A DNA stretch of 64,000 nt from Turbatrix aceti (GCA_963969345.1 OZ017770.1:9246-73245); one strand, 5' to 3'; numbered from the stretch's first letter, positions 12,652 through 25,948 are shown. The notes: generated by a model from the letters alone, not told the origin. A program made the numbers and translations.

Positions 12652-15600
12652 ATGAAGCTTAAGCAAATAAACGACGTAATATTGGTATTAATTCTGATAA
12701 TTATCCCTGTAACGCCGGATTTGCATGCACGTCAACGACGAAGTAACTTTCAATGCGGGAAAAGTTTTGTGCCATGTAATTTTCCCTCAAAAGAAAACGA
12801 TGAAAAAGGTATGAACTCTTCTCTTTTTTTTTAATGTTTAAAATTTAGAATTTGATTTTACCGTAAACAAAAAAAATGTCGCTGACAAAGATATACTTGT
12901 TCGACAAATTTTTCGAGCAGTGGATCAAAGTGATGTTGACTCGGCAGCTCATAACGCTGTAGTTACGGTCGATGATGTTTTTAACAAAACAGAAAAAACA
13001 TTTGTACGAGAATTGAATTCTCAAAAATTTCCTTCATCTCTTGTTATGGTCAACGAGTTATTCCAAATTGACAAACCTGCAAAAGATCTTTCGTATTCTG
13101 CTTTGCTGTCTATAAGTGCAACACAACAAATTCAGAGGTTTTTTTTCCAATAATTATTAAAAAACAATTGTGGTTTTTAGAAATGGACTTACTCCGGAAC
13201 AATCATTTTTTGGATTACCAGAAATGCCTATTGTAAAATCTGTTTTGTCTGAAAGGTGTCCAATTAATCAAATTAGGGAGTGCATTCCTGGAAAATATCG
13301 TACGTATTCAGGAAATTGTAATAACGTAAAAAAACCACTATGGGGAGCTGTCTACGAACCGCTTCAACGCCTACAGCAGCCAGATTATTCTGATGGTGTC
13401 AGCCAACCGAGATCTGGATCAACAGGTCATTTGCTGCCAAGCAGTAGAGCTGTTTCACGAACCCTGTTTACGAGTCAACGGCCTGCGCACTCAATTTGCA
13501 CTTTTATGATCGCAGCATGGGCTCAATTTACTTACGAAGATATTGCACGCGTAGGAAGCAATCAAATGATTGCAGATCTAAAAGCAATGCCTATTCCCTG
13601 CTGCGCTATTGTTCATCCAGAATGTTATAATATCGGCACTGAATCAGACGATCCACTTTTTCGCAATAGAGATCTCTGTATGCCGTACTCTAGGTCTGTT
13701 GTCGCACCTCGAGAAAACTGCAGTCTTGGAGTGCGAGAACAAGGAAATCAAGTTAGTTCATTTCTTGATGCCAGTCATATCTATGGAAGTGACAAAGCCG
13801 AAGCCGCAAGTTTAAGATCCTTTCAAAAAGGTTACAAATAAAAACCAATTAACTTTCGCTAAATATTGATTTATAGGTTTCTTAAAACATCAAAGTCAAT
13901 TTGGTCGACTTGAAATTCTTCCCGCTGCTAAGAATAACACTACGTGCATGTCACTGAATGCGCGACAACAACCCTGTTTTGCATCTGGATCAACGTGGAC
14001 AAACTTGTTGCCTACGGGAGCGGCACTTCATACCATATTTTTAAGACAACACAATCGGATTGCACGCCAATTAAACGTTTGTAACTATGTGCAATTTTTT
14101 TTATGTCAAATTTTTTAGATTTTAAATCGACATTGGAATGATGAAAAACTTTACCAAGAAGCAAGACGAATTGTTGGTGCTCAAATACAACACATCACAT
14201 ACAACGAGTTTCTGCCTATTATTGTGGGACGTGAAAATCTCCGAAATTTAGGTCTCCGTTTAGAACACTACTCATACAGTAGCAATTATAATATAGTAAG
14301 CGCGATTTATAAAGGCAGAAATTTAACATACTTTTAGGACACAAATCCGGCTACACTTAATGAATTTGCCGCCGCTGTCGGTTTATTTTTCTTTACGCTA
14401 CTACCGGATTCTCTTACGTTGATAAACAGTAATCTATCTCCGTCGGTGACTCGTTCGTTTAGCTCACTTTACAATGATCCATCTTATCTTTATTATCGAG
14501 ACCGTTTGGATGGTATTCTAAGGTAAAGGGCACAACAGTTTTATTTTCAAAAAAAATTGTTTTAGAGCAATGATTAACTCTCCGATCGAAAAACCTGGTC
14601 TTCATGTATCTCTTGAATTTCGGGAAAAATTTTTTAAAGCGAATGACAGATTACCAATTGATATGATGGCTTTGATCATTCAAATGGGTCGGGATCATGG
14701 ATTGAATGGTTACAATAAGTGGAGGCATTACTGCAACTTGGAAAAAGTGTCAGACTTCAACGAGTTGGGATCATTTGTAAGGTTTTATTTAGTTCATCAA
14801 AAGTAACAAAGATTTTTTTTTTCAGTTTTTAAATTCAGTGGATATTGATTCATTGGGAGTTATGTACTCAACAGTCGATGACATTGATCTTTTCGTTGGT
14901 GGTTTAGCTGAGCAACCACTTCATGGAGCTCTTGTTGGGCCAACTTTTGCTTGCATCATTGGTCAACAGTTTGATAAATTACGGAATGGTGACAGATTTT
15001 GGTACGAGAACTTTTTTACGCCATCTGCGTTCACAGAAGATCAATTAGCCGAAATTAAAAAAACGACATTTGCTGAAATTTTATGTAGTAATTCGGATGA
15101 TATCAAGCAAGTCCAACCAAATGTTTTTGAGCTCCCTGACAAATACGGGTAAGTAACATTTTTTGGTTGTAAAAACATCGAATTATTTTTATAGAAATTG
15201 TCCTATGAATTGCAATACATCAATACACGAAAAAATCAACTGGAATGTTTGGATCGATGAAGAACCAGAAATAAAATTACCGATCACCGAAAAAACCTTG
15301 CAGAATGCATTGAAACTTGGACTCGAACAGTACAAACGCCTTCAAGCTGCAGAGGCGGGTAGGATCTACGAAGCCCAGGGAAATTCTCCACAAGACAAAG
15401 CATCTGCTTTGTCAACTCACGCATCACTGATGGCTCCAAAAAAAGAATCACTAAACAGGGCTCTAACAGCAGGCATATTGCGTGAAACGACAAGTGTGTT
15501 ATTACGCGGGGAAGGTTTAAACGATGACGAGAAGTTGCCTGCCGAGTTGGACATTGCTACACTGCAACGAATGCTACCAGAGATCGATGTCAGTCGTGTG

Positions 15601-17877
15601 ATCGGAAACATTACATACTTTGTAGGTTCCACTAAGCATCGTGAGTGTTTATCTCAACCTTTGCCGTGCGACCACACAACCAAATATCGAACGCTTTCTG
15701 GCTGGTGTAACAACTTGCGTTTTCCTCATTATGGTAATGCATTTTCTCCTCTTCGTCGAATGCTCGATCCTGCTTATGATGACGGCTTCGATTCTCCTAG
15801 AATGCGTTCAAAAGCAGGGGGCGAGCTTCCTTCCGCCCGGCATATTGCCAATGCGGTTCATACTGATGAACCTGTCTTTCATGTCAAATTTTCGCATATG
15901 TTAATGCAGGTTGGCCAAATCATTGATCATGACATGACACATTCCCCTGTTGCCCGTGGACCCAATAACACTATTCTCAACTGTAGTCGTTGCGATTCTT
16001 TCGAAACGTTGTCTGTTCATTGTTTTCCTATAAGAATCCCTGCGGATGATTCTCATTTTCCGGCATTTCACAACGATGGTTCTCCACGATGTATGCCCTT
16101 TGCTAGGTCCCTCCTTGGACAAGTGACTCTCGGATACAGAAATCAACTGAATCAGCTAACGTCTTACCTTGATGCGTCGTACATATATGGTTCAACCGAA
16201 TGTGAATCAAATGATTTAAGATTATTTAGCCAGGGAAAACTAAATTTTACAAATCTTGGATTTAATAAACAAGCGCTACCACAAGGACCTCAAGAACGCG
16301 ATTGCCGTTCAAAAGCAACGCACCCTTGTTTCAATGCCGGAGATGAACGTAGCAATGAACAGCCCGGTATTACGGTTCTTCACATGTTATTCCTTCGAGA
16401 GCACAATCGCATCGCAACAAATCTTCACAAAATTAACAACTTTTGGGCAGACGAGCATTTATTCCAGGAAACACGTCGCATTATGATTGGCAAGATGCAA
16501 CATATCATTTACAGTGAATGGCTGCCCATCGTTCTTGGCTTTGAAACAATGTCGCGCTATGATTTAACACCAAGAAAAAATGGTTATTACAAAAACTACG
16601 ACAACGTTTGTGATGCTTCAATTTCTCAAGAGTTTTCTACATCCGCATTCCGATTTGGACATACGTTGATTCGAAATCACTTTCCTCGGCTTAGTTCAAC
16701 CTACGTTCAAAATGCATCAGCTGTTGATCTTGGGACAAACTTTAACAATGTGTCTGCTATTTATGATAAGGATCACGGACATATGGAATCCCTACTTATG
16801 GGACTGCTTGGTGCACATGGGATGAACTTTGACCGTCATATTGCTATTGCAGTGCGTAACCATTTATTCCAGAAACCTGGTGGACCCTTAACGGGACTTG
16901 ATTTACCTGCGATCAATATACAGCGTGCTAGAGATCATGGAATTCCTCCGTATAATGACTACAGACCCCTCTGTGGACTTAAAAAAGCCACAACTTTTGA
17001 GGATTTGTTAGACACAATAGATTCCTCGGCTGTAAATGCTTTAAAATCTGTTTATGCTCACGTTGACGATATTGATCTTTTCCCGGGCATCATGAGCGAA
17101 AAACCGCTTAAAGGTAACCTTTATATACATTAATGGGAGGATTTATTAATTTTTGCAATTTAAAAATAACATAAATTTTAGGTGCGCTTGTTGGTCCGAC
17201 ATTGGCCTGCTTGATAGCAGAGCAGTTTCAACGACTGAAACGCTGTGATAGATTTTACTACGAAAATAACAATCCTTTAACTCGATTTTCACCTTCTCAA
17301 CTTGCTGAAATCCGAAAATCGACTTTTAGCAAACTGATATGTGAAAACAGTGATTACGCACGCAGGATTCAACCTAATGCTTTTCTAATGCCTGATGAGT
17401 TGACGTAGGCTGTAATTATATCCATTGTTTTTTATAATCTCTTTTTAGTAATGCTCCCATGCGCTGCAATGAGTTACCCGACATAGATCTATACGAATGG
17501 CTTGACAGACGTATGATTTTTTTATATTATTTTAAAAGCATAAGCAAATTACAGAATTCTGCATGGTAAACCAAAGAGTCATCAATTTGGGTAAAACCAA
17601 GAGAATAACACCCTGCATTACTTGTACTTGCACGGCCGAGGGTGTATGTAAAGCAAAAGATCTCGATTAATAAAAAGCATCAACATTGTTTTTTAGGCAC
17701 AATGTCACTCAATTGTTGTGGAAAATTGCGCTGACTTAACTAAAGATTATCTCTTTTCTGAAATTCAACAGGTACCGTTCACTCATTGTTTACACAAACG
17801 TAAATCAATTATTTTAGGACACTGTTTGTATTATTCAATGCTCTAACATGCTTCGACGGAAAAATGGCCGTCTTTAA
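12652..17877 (+). CDS. Secreted tandem animal heme peroxidase with degenerate first domain
   Basis: Fourteen exons totalling 4,620 nt give 1,539 residues. After a signal peptide ([18 protein letters not shown]) come two animal heme-peroxidase domains. The second (large exon 15195-17113) is intact: distal motif [10 protein letters not shown], proximal FRFGHTLI, and [11 protein letters not shown], so it should oxidise substrates with H2O2. The first (13181-15148) keeps the fold markers ([28 protein letters not shown]) but has [10 protein letters not shown] where the distal DHD should be and [10 protein letters not shown] where FRFGHTL should be: both histidines are gone. The C-terminus is Cys-rich ([10 protein letters not shown]). 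Nematode relatives cross-link cuticle collagen or act in defence; a matrix role is likely. Confidence 0.93.
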
Positions 17878-18265
17878 CTCTTGCACTATTTGCAAAGGTG
17901 TACAGATTATTTTTTTTAAATTTCAAATTGTGTTTTTAATAAATTGTATACTGTTAATAAGTAACATGTAATTCGATTTGGTTATGTTTTTTGCCTTTTG
18001 TTTTAACGTGCGTCAACATTATTCAATGAACATTAAGTGCTCTCTTCTTTGTTATCGACTTGTCATCGGGGGTGATTTAGAAATACTTTTCCGTACAGAC
18101 AATATTTGTTAGCATAGCAAAACGGTACTAAACAAAAGTGTAACGTGTTGCGACTAACGATTTTTCAATGACATCGTTTTTGGTCATTCGGACACAGTGA
18201 GTTTTTTTGTGTTTACTTCCTATATTTACTATTTGTACAAAAGTAATTTCTTCACATTTTAGATC
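17878..18265. other. Intergenic gap ending in a trans-splice acceptor
   Basis: 388 bp between two genes on the same strand. It ends TTCACATTTTAG at 18251-18262, followed by ATC and the ATG at 18266, a typical spliced-leader acceptor. Nothing else seen. Confidence 0.5.
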
Positions 18266-19966
18266 ATGAAGAAACTATCGTTTTGGTTATCAGGAAAAAC
18301 CCGGAAAATTAATATTCAGCAGTATGAGCCGTCGAAAATTTCCGTTATTCAGCAACAACATGGTGATACAGAAAATCAAAATCAAAAGTCTGTGACACAC
18401 GGAATCAGTACTGTGAGCTAAAATTGTAAAATATTAATTTTTTAGGAGAGCTGATCCAACAAAACCTAGTGACACAAGACCGAACAAAATGCTGCCTCAA
18501 ATAAAGCAGCTTTTTGGTTTGTTGGTAATCCCTCTTAAAACTCTTTAATAAATAAATTCTACAATTTCTGTCATCCAGGCTCTTCTTACTACTGCAACAA
18601 TAGGACTTATCATGGCTGGTATATTTCTAAATGACTTTGCATCTACCAACATTTGCATCAAGTATCCAGAAATTCTTCGCATTGTACCTTTACTTTTGGG
18701 TCTCAAAGGTTCTATCGAAATGACATACGGTTCACGACTTTCAACAATGGCACATGGAGGACTTTTAGTCACGCTGAAAGATCTTCGAGAGGCGGCATTG
18801 AATAACTTTCCCTTGATTATGTGCCAATCCGTGGGTGTTACATTTCTCGCCGCCGTGCTCATTATTATTCAAGTTATACTTATTGATCCACTTTCGACTG
18901 ATATGGAAACAGTACCAAGTGCAGCAGATAATCTGACAGAAGTGCCGTCCGTATCAGATTTGTGGTTCACATATAAAAGCATAGGCTCATTTCGTGTGGC
19001 CAAGTTCTCTCTTGCGGCACTGAGTACTGCATTTACAGCACCAGTTGTTTTGGGTTCAGCGATCACATTTTTGGTTTACTTGTCTAAAAAGCTCGGTTTT
19101 GGTGATCCTGACAACTTGGTATCTCCTTTTGTTTCTGCCACCGGCGACACAATCGCTGTTCTTACACTGGTAAGTTTTATTATACTTAAAGCATTGCAAA
19201 TTAATTAGCATTTGCAGAGTTTTTTTTGCACAGAAGTGTACACTTTTAACATAAGTGAAAACACTTGCTACTTTCTGTGCATGACACTGATACTATTTGC
19301 TTTCTACTGTGCAATTTTGTCGTTACGTCAGGAATCCACAGCGAATGCACTTCTACAAGGATCGGTTTCGATAATTGTATCAATGATTCTTGGCATTATT
19401 GTTGGTAGCCTTTTTCAACACTCTGTTGAAACGAATCCATCAGCTTCCTTATATCAATTAACGCTTAACGGTCTCGGTGGTAACATGGCAGCCATTATTG
19501 CAAGTCGAACATCCTCATATATTCACAATCAAACAAGTGACGTCAAAAAGAGTATCAGAGAATGTTGGAAAATATATTTTTTGCCAATTAATCTCTTTCG
19601 AGGCAATGGTAAGTATAATTTTGCTTTCTTTCGTATAATATATATGCATTTTTAGTTCAATGCATGATAATGATATTTTTATTTTTTGCCGGATTACTCA
19701 TTCAATTTTTTGTGACAATTTATTACCAAATATGGCACGCAGAAATCGCCATCCATACAATTACTTTCAATGCGTACTATGTTATTGGTTCCGGAGCACA
19801 ATTTTTTATTCTTTTTTACGCCAGCCAGATTCTTACATACGGGCTATACGCGTTTGACGTCGACCCAGATAATAATGCGATCCCATTGCTAACTGCGCTC
19901 GGTGATCTTCTTGGCGCTATTCTTCTTTGTATTGCAGTCGTCTTTGTCATTCCGACGCCCGTTTAA
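18266..19966 (+). CDS. SLC41-type magnesium transporter (two MgtE domains)
   Basis: Integral membrane Mg2+ carrier related to bacterial MgtE. Five exons (18266-18321, 18446-18524, 18579-19169, 19218-19608, 19656-19966) total 1,428 nt, 475 residues. The two repeats each show the family motif: LLGLKGSIEMTYGSRLST in the first and LNGLGGNMAAIIASRTSSY in the second, each followed by a run of TM helices and a SATGDT or TALGDLLG block. In the first repeat the usual Asn after GLKG is Ser. The first intron (124 nt, gtatgag donor) is longer than its neighbours and is inferred from phase, so the N-terminus is less sure than the rest. Confidence 0.9.
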
Positions 19967-20163
19967 CCGTTGTATTGATTTTTTTTAAACCGTTTTGAAC
20001 AGTATTTATTTATTTTAAACATTAATTATAATTATATCTTTTATACATAATTTGTACTCAAAATTATAATGCACTGGTTGTGGTCTAACCACGAAAAAGT
20101 CGTCTGTGTTTGAATACTTAAAATAAAGTTTGTTTATATATTTGTATTCACATTTGCAACTAA

Positions 20164-21344
20164 ATGTTTAATTACGCGGCGTCGTTGAAGGACACAGAAG
20201 TTGGACAATGTGGCAGCAAAGAATATCAAGAAACAAACCGCGTGCTACAAAATAAAATTGCGTTATTAGCCAACGCTATTCGGCGTTCTCAACGTTTAAT
20301 GGTTATTACGGGAGCGGGAATCAGGTTTGCAGTGTTGTTTTTATTCTTCTCAATGACATAAAGGTTATGCTTTAGCACAAAAGCCGGCATACCAGATTTT
20401 CGGGGACCAAATGGAGTTTGGACGAAGATGAAACAAAGCAACGCGAAACCCGAACCGTTTGATCTCACTTCTGCGTTTCCTACTTTTACACACCACGCGC
20501 TCGTTGCGTTAGAGAGAACTGGAAAATTAGTGTAATTTTTATAAAATACCTTATTATACATTTGTTTGAACAATTTCTTTAGGCACCTTTTGTCTCAAAA
20601 CATAGATCATTTACACTTACGATCAGGATTTCCTATGAATCGGATAGTTGAATGTCATGGAAACTGTTTTGTAAAACAATGTCAACAATGTAACAGGTGG
20701 GATACGTTTTATATTTGCTAGAAACGAAATTATATCAAGATTTATTATTTCTAGAAAGGTAGTTACTACAACATGTTGTCGGGCAGTAGGCAAGATTTCC
20801 ACAAATTTACAATGCAGGCATAATGGATGTGAGGGATGTCTCTATGAAACAGTTCTTGATTGGATGGACGAACTTCCTGATGAATATCATCAGAAAACGC
20901 AGAAATACATTCGGTATTGAATTTTCAGATTTCTTTGCATCAAAAATATTGTTTTGTTTTTTAGCAACATTGACATGCTGCTTGTTCTTGGAAGCTCTTT
21001 GAAGGTTGCCCCTGTTATGGAACTCCCCGCTATTGCTCGAAAAAAAGGCGTCTTTTTAGCTTACATCAACAAACAAAAAATAAACGTTAGTTTATCTGTT
21101 TTTATTTTGAGCATAATAAATGCGCGTATTACAGCAAAAATTTCACATATCAATTCATGACGATATCGACAATTCAATGCGATTACTTTGTTCCAATCTG
21201 GGCCTCATTGTGTCTGAAACAATGCCAACGGATATTATATATCATTCAATTTTTAGCGATGGCAATGATATTAAAAAAGCAAAGCGAAAAAAAACTTTAG
21301 ACAATGACGTAAAAAAAAGTTCCAGAAACTTGACTAAGAACTAA
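20164..21344 (+). CDS. sir-2.4: SIRT6-type NAD-dependent deacylase
   Basis: Nuclear class IV sirtuin acting on histone H3 acetyl-lysines. Six exons (20164-20324, 20376-20531, 20583-20696, 20755-20913, 20965-21085, 21135-21344) give 306 residues. The N-terminus [17 protein letters not shown] matches SIRT6 rather than SIRT7. Catalytic features are present: GAGIS and [12 protein letters not shown] (NAD), [14 protein letters not shown], the catalytic His in VECHGNC, and zinc cysteines (CQQC, then two more pairs in HNGCEGC). [11 protein letters not shown] closes the Rossmann fold. It ends in a Lys-rich tail (IKKAKRKK), a plausible nuclear signal. Confidence 0.93.
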
Positions 21345-22585
21345 GAATCTCACGTCTTGGCAAATTTCTGATACTGGAACGAGCTAAATACATATTACAT
21401 TACATTTTACATTTATTACTCTTTCTCGAGTATACTGAATACTTTTATTAAAAAAATGTCGGTTAAAAAAATTTATTCAGTTTTTTTTTATTAGTATGAA
21501 AAACTGTCAGGATTGTTTTTTTAAGAAATGTGTTTTTTTATGAAATTTGTTGTTGTGTGCTGTTTTTAAATAAAATAATGTCAAGTCATCACTTCTTTGT
21601 TGCAGTTTATAAAAACAAGTTAAAAGCACCTTGTCGTTGAAAAGGGCTTTTGAACACCGGGCAAGACCTATCGTTACCGCTTGGGTGACGATATTCATTC
21701 ATTATATTCACAACCATACGATTGACGTTTTTTTTCTAAGAATTATTTTGCTGCTGCTATAATCATATTGCTCATTTTAAAATTTACAATCTTTATAGCA
21801 AACAAAGCAAAAAACTGTTTTCAAATTAAGCAATGTATTCATAATATAGCTGCAATGTTGTAAAAGTTGGATTGCGATAATCCCGCTGCGCAAAAATAAC
21901 TTACGTCAGACGTCATTATGTCTATTTTCTTGTCAAAATCAAAAAAAAATTCATTCATTTTTGGCGTGTAAACTATATGCGCCAAAAATTTTTTAACTAC
22001 GTTTAATGGAGAAAAGTGTCAGTGTCGCCTTCTCAGTGTATACGTTTTTTGTTTCCATTTTTACACTCTTTTAAGGATGGCTTCATTACGTAGTGCATGC
22101 ATAAGATAAACTGGTTACGGCATTATTTGATTATCGGAAAGTGACGGTGCGGGTGCGAATTAAAGCTTTAAAAGGGCGGTGAGAAATGCCATAACGTAGT
22201 GTAATAAAACAGGTGCAGCATGCTGTGTTTTTTTTGCGAATTATCTTATATTTATTCTTATATTTATTGATTATGCTGATAAATACTGTAAGCTTCAAGA
22301 TTTTTTTTATCGCTTATATTCTTTATAAACCCGTTTACCGTTACTTACTGTAGTTCTGAGGTTTACACACCTAAGCGCGCACAGACACGTGCGTACAAAT
22401 TTCATGACTTTTTAAGACATATTCGTAGAACATGCAGAAGTCGGAAGTTATAGTCTTTCGTTGAAATCTCGTTAATTTGGTCATTCAAGATACCTAAAAA
22501 AATGAAGTATAATTTTTTTACGTTTGCATCGGTTGTTTTTCATTATGGGAAACATTTGAAATAATACTGGTGCATTTTTCAGACA
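21345..22585. other. Intergenic gap
   Basis: About 1.2 kb of AT-rich DNA. No exon or repeat stands out. It ends in TGCATTTTTCAG (22571-22582), a probable trans-splice acceptor for the next gene. Confidence 0.5.
22571..22582 (+). other. Candidate spliced-leader trans-splice acceptor
   Basis: TGCATTTTTCAG with the ATG of the 86-residue secreted protein 3 nt downstream. Similar sites: 18251-18262 (SLC41), 45101-45113 (membrane protein) and, on the minus strand, 60552-60563 (FAR-1). Confidence 0.55.
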
Positions 22586-22944
22586 ATGATAGTCAGATCG
22601 AAAGTAAATAAAAGTAAAATATCGTATCTTAACACATGTTTTGTCTTCCTTATTTCTTTTTCGCTTTCATACTCAATGCCGATCATCAGGTAACAAACAA
22701 TAATATTGTTTTAGGATATTAAAAAAGCGAGTTTCAGAATCAAAAAGTCAGTAGGCATGAGCGAGCACTTTATAGCAGCCATACCTATAGCTCAGACACC
22801 CGGTGGTAGCGAGAAAACGTTTTTCGTCATTGGAGCCTTGTATGTTGGTCTGCGTGATAATACATAATGTCATAAATTATACGCTTTAGGGAAAATAACG
22901 ATGACACATTAACCGTCGACAACGCTGACGCACTTTTTGCTTAA
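22586..22944 (+). CDS. Small secreted protein or peptide precursor, 86 residues
   Basis: A gene too short for simple frame scanning. Exons 22586-22689, 22738-22839 and 22890-22944 (introns 48 and 50 nt, gtaaca..tttcag and gtatgt..tttag) total 261 nt and keep phase. The product has a hydrophobic leader (TCFVFLISFSLSYS), a dibasic pair (IKK), then SVGMSEHFIAAIPIAQTPGG, SEK and an acidic tail. A signal peptide followed by a basic cleavage site resembles a neuropeptide-like precursor, but I recognise no known peptide. The ATG sits 3 nt after a TTTTTCAG trans-splice acceptor. Confidence 0.6.
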
Positions 22945-23294
22945 TCTGCGCTACCGTTAAGTGTTCTACCGGGTTACTGCAATATGAATGCCTGGAGTTT
23001 ACATTGTTGATTGAATTATTGACGTAATAAAGAAACAAATTGAAAAATTGAATCATGTGTAAATATTAAATTCGTCATAGAGCGTATCATATTAACAATT
23101 ATTTTTTTGGTATATTGGTAATTTTATTGTGTTGTATGGCAAATGTGACAACGTGGCTTACAGCGATGTTATCCCAGTAACCTCATTACCTAAGTAAAAT
23201 TTATTGATCCTTTCATAATAAATATAATGTTTCGTTTGATGTAAAAAAGTTAATAAAATATTGCTAAGTCAAAATTAGTTGTCCAAAAGTTAAT
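22945..23294. other. Convergent intergenic gap
   Basis: 350 bp between two convergent stops. AT-rich; nothing coding seen. Confidence 0.5.
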
Positions 23295-24338
23295 TTATAG
23301 TATTGAAAACAAAGAGCAGAAGTCGTAGGCTTTTTGTTCCAGGTATTTATGTATTGCTGCCTGTACTTTTTTTCGTATCGTCGGATTGTAGACCAGTATA
23401 ACAAAACTAAATAAAAAAATTATATGCTGGATTGTTCATGAAAAAATATACTTACCCGTCTACCGAATGGGCAATAACAGATGGCGCAATATTCAGAAAA
23501 GCATTTTTGTATGCTTTATTTTCATTCTGCGAAATTTGAAAAAGCATTTCATATAGAAGAGAAAACGATAAAGTGATAATACTCTGAGTCAACAATCGAA
23601 ATTCACGTCTTCTTCTGGCAAGTTTCTGACTATTTGTGTTCATAAGAGATTCTTCAATGGGGGAGGCGTTTTTCATGTAGTTCTTAAATTTAATAAATAA
23701 ACCTGACGTTAAAAGTATCAAGAATAAAACAAACATACGTTGTTACTTCTTCTCAAATTACAAAATGCGCATCCATCGATTATTATCATGAAAGCATAAA
23801 TTGCGCCCTTGCATATTCGGAAGACATCGTAACCTATCGGTGCATAGACAAACGATTTTTCAAGTATGACGTATTTATAAGAGAACGATTTTGTGTCAAA
23901 ATACATTTTCATTATTATTATACGTAGTGTAAGAGAAGACCCTGCTGATATTATCCAGAATGCAGAAATAAGTCCTCGTGTAAACCATGTGGTATAAATT
24001 TTGGTGAATCTCATAGGATGGGATATTGCCACAAATCTTTCAATTGAAATGTTTAAATGCACAAAGGTAATCATGATAAAACATGTTTGAACAACAACAA
24101 ACACACCATTTAGAGGAAAATGATCGAGAGTGATTTCAAAAAATGTGGCTGGTGCGGCAAGAAAAAACAGTGCAGAAAGATTAACAATATCTGCAACAGT
24201 ACGTGCAAGACAAAATCGACCATAGGAACTTTTAAAATGTTCAATTGTGTATAAAAAGTATAAGCATAAAGCCGAAATTAACAGTCCAACACCGGAACAG
24301 GTAAACAACCAAAATGTTAGCACAGTCTTCTCAAACAT
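23295..24338 (-). CDS. Serpentine (7TM) receptor, nematode chemoreceptor-like
   Basis: Three exons (the first from 24338, the second to about 23458, the last to 23295) encode about 310 residues with seven hydrophobic helices. Seen: a TM2 block GRFCLARTVADIVNL, a DRY-like end of TM3 (NISIERFVAISHPMRF), a basic third loop (QKLARRRREF) leading into TM6, and TM7 ending LVYNPTIRKKV, equivalent to NPxxY. The layout fits the Srx/Srw-type families, but the exact family is uncertain. Ligand unknown. Confidence 0.78.
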
Positions 24339-24499
24339 AGTAAAACATTGAATTGTAAAAGCTACTGCTATGCTTTATTTTTGTACATTTTTGTACAATC
24401 ATGCATGTTTTTTCATCTTGGTGTAGCATTTAGCCATTAAGATCTAAACACCATTTGTCAGCATTATGTTTCCCTTAGATATTTTATTTTTTCTTTTGC

Positions 24500-25948
24500 T
24501 CATTGAAACACAGGAAAAACCAAAAACAAAACTATGATTGAGTATCCAAGAAGAAATGCTGTATAAGTAGCAAAAACTGCCAGAAGTGCCCATCGTTTCT
24601 TTCGACCGATAGTTTTTTGAACTATTTTTCGGTGCACTGGGTCTTTTGCCACAGGATTTTGAACAGTATAAGTGTCAGTAGTATTGTCTGTATCAGCCAA
24701 AGGCACTAGAACACTTTTGGGTGCGTCTTCAAAACCAGCGGGCCCTATATAAGATGTTAGCACTGTTCGCTGGGAGACAACCGCTGGATTTAAAGGTTTG
24801 AAAGTCGCAAAGTGTGAACATAGTGGTGAAAATTTTGTATCTTCTGTCGATGAAATTGTTGTTTCAATAATACGCTTTGAAGGAAAACTCAGATTAATCG
24901 TCAAAATAATCACCATGTGTAGAAGAATTCCACTTAGCCAAAGATCAAGCATCGTGATTTGCTCAAATCGACGCTGATTTGATTGCTGCAGTAAAAAAGT
25001 TTTTTTTTTTTTTTTTTTAAATTGCATACCATAAAAACAATGCTAGCGATTGCCGATATGGTAACCATAATTTGTACTTTTCGCCGCTTCCACTGTGCAA
25101 AAACAACAACGGAAAATATTAATATTGATGGCAGATATGTTGTAACTATGTAAGAATGCCACTTTCCGTTGTAAAAAAAATTTATGATCAGTTTTGGCCA
25201 CTCTTCTACAAATAAAGTATATATATATATATATATAAAATTGTTAATAAAAGAGTTGATTTACCTGTGCTATAAGCAATAGTGTCAACTTGATTGTTCG
25301 GTCGAAGATCACGTAACAATCTGATAAATATACGTTCGTCTAAAAAAATTAAAAACAAATTATATCATGATAATTCGTATACATTTCGATTTTACCCTGG
25401 TCTGTTTCCAGTAACATGTTGCACTGATATTTTTCAAATGGGTGTTTCCAGGCTTCACTGAAGCACTGAAATTTTCCTTCAATTCGTACAAAAAGTGTTA
25501 TTTGACCGGTTCGGGGATCAATATGAATCGAACGACGTTGATCTCCTCGGGGAAACACTTCAACATCGGGTAACCAAGGATTGAATTCGGCTGGTATGGT
25601 TATTATATTTTCTAATTCGCGCATAACAAGGCGGTCGTCAAAATAGTTAATAATAAGTACCAATTCATATACAAGAGTTTCCTGTAATTATTGAAAGTAG
25701 TTTTTAAACAACGAAATTAAATTTATGTTTACCTGCACGACTCTTGTTTGCAGGATTTCAATTTCTGTAAGCAAATTAAAAAATGTTCCATTCAGTGTTT
25801 CAATAAGATTGAACTTGTCGCCGGGTTTTACTGAATTGTGATAATATTTAAACTTTCGCACTAATTCACTGCGTTCCTTGACAGTCAACGCAAAACCTTC
25901 GTTAGCAAGAAACACTCCAATCAGGAGTAGAATAAAGTGGTTTAGCAT
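24500..25948 (-). CDS. Highly divergent Cys-loop receptor subunit
   Basis: Signal peptide (MLNHFILLLIGVFLANEG), an extracellular domain with a canonical Cys-loop (CFSEAWKHPFEKYQC, 13 residues between cysteines), and four hydrophobic segments: TM1 YIVTTYLPSILIFSVVVF, TM2 region VQIMVTISAIASIVF, TM3 LWLSGILLHMVIILTINL, and TM4 (LLAVFATYTAFLLGYSIIVL) at the extreme C-terminus. The TM1-TM2 linker is QWKRRK, with no PAR or GEK motif, and the upstream extracellular half lacks the usual Trp-rich loop. It may be a non-conducting or modulatory subunit. An intron near 25000 holds a long A/T run. Paralogous in fold to the gene at 1336-3735, but only distantly. Confidence 0.8.
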
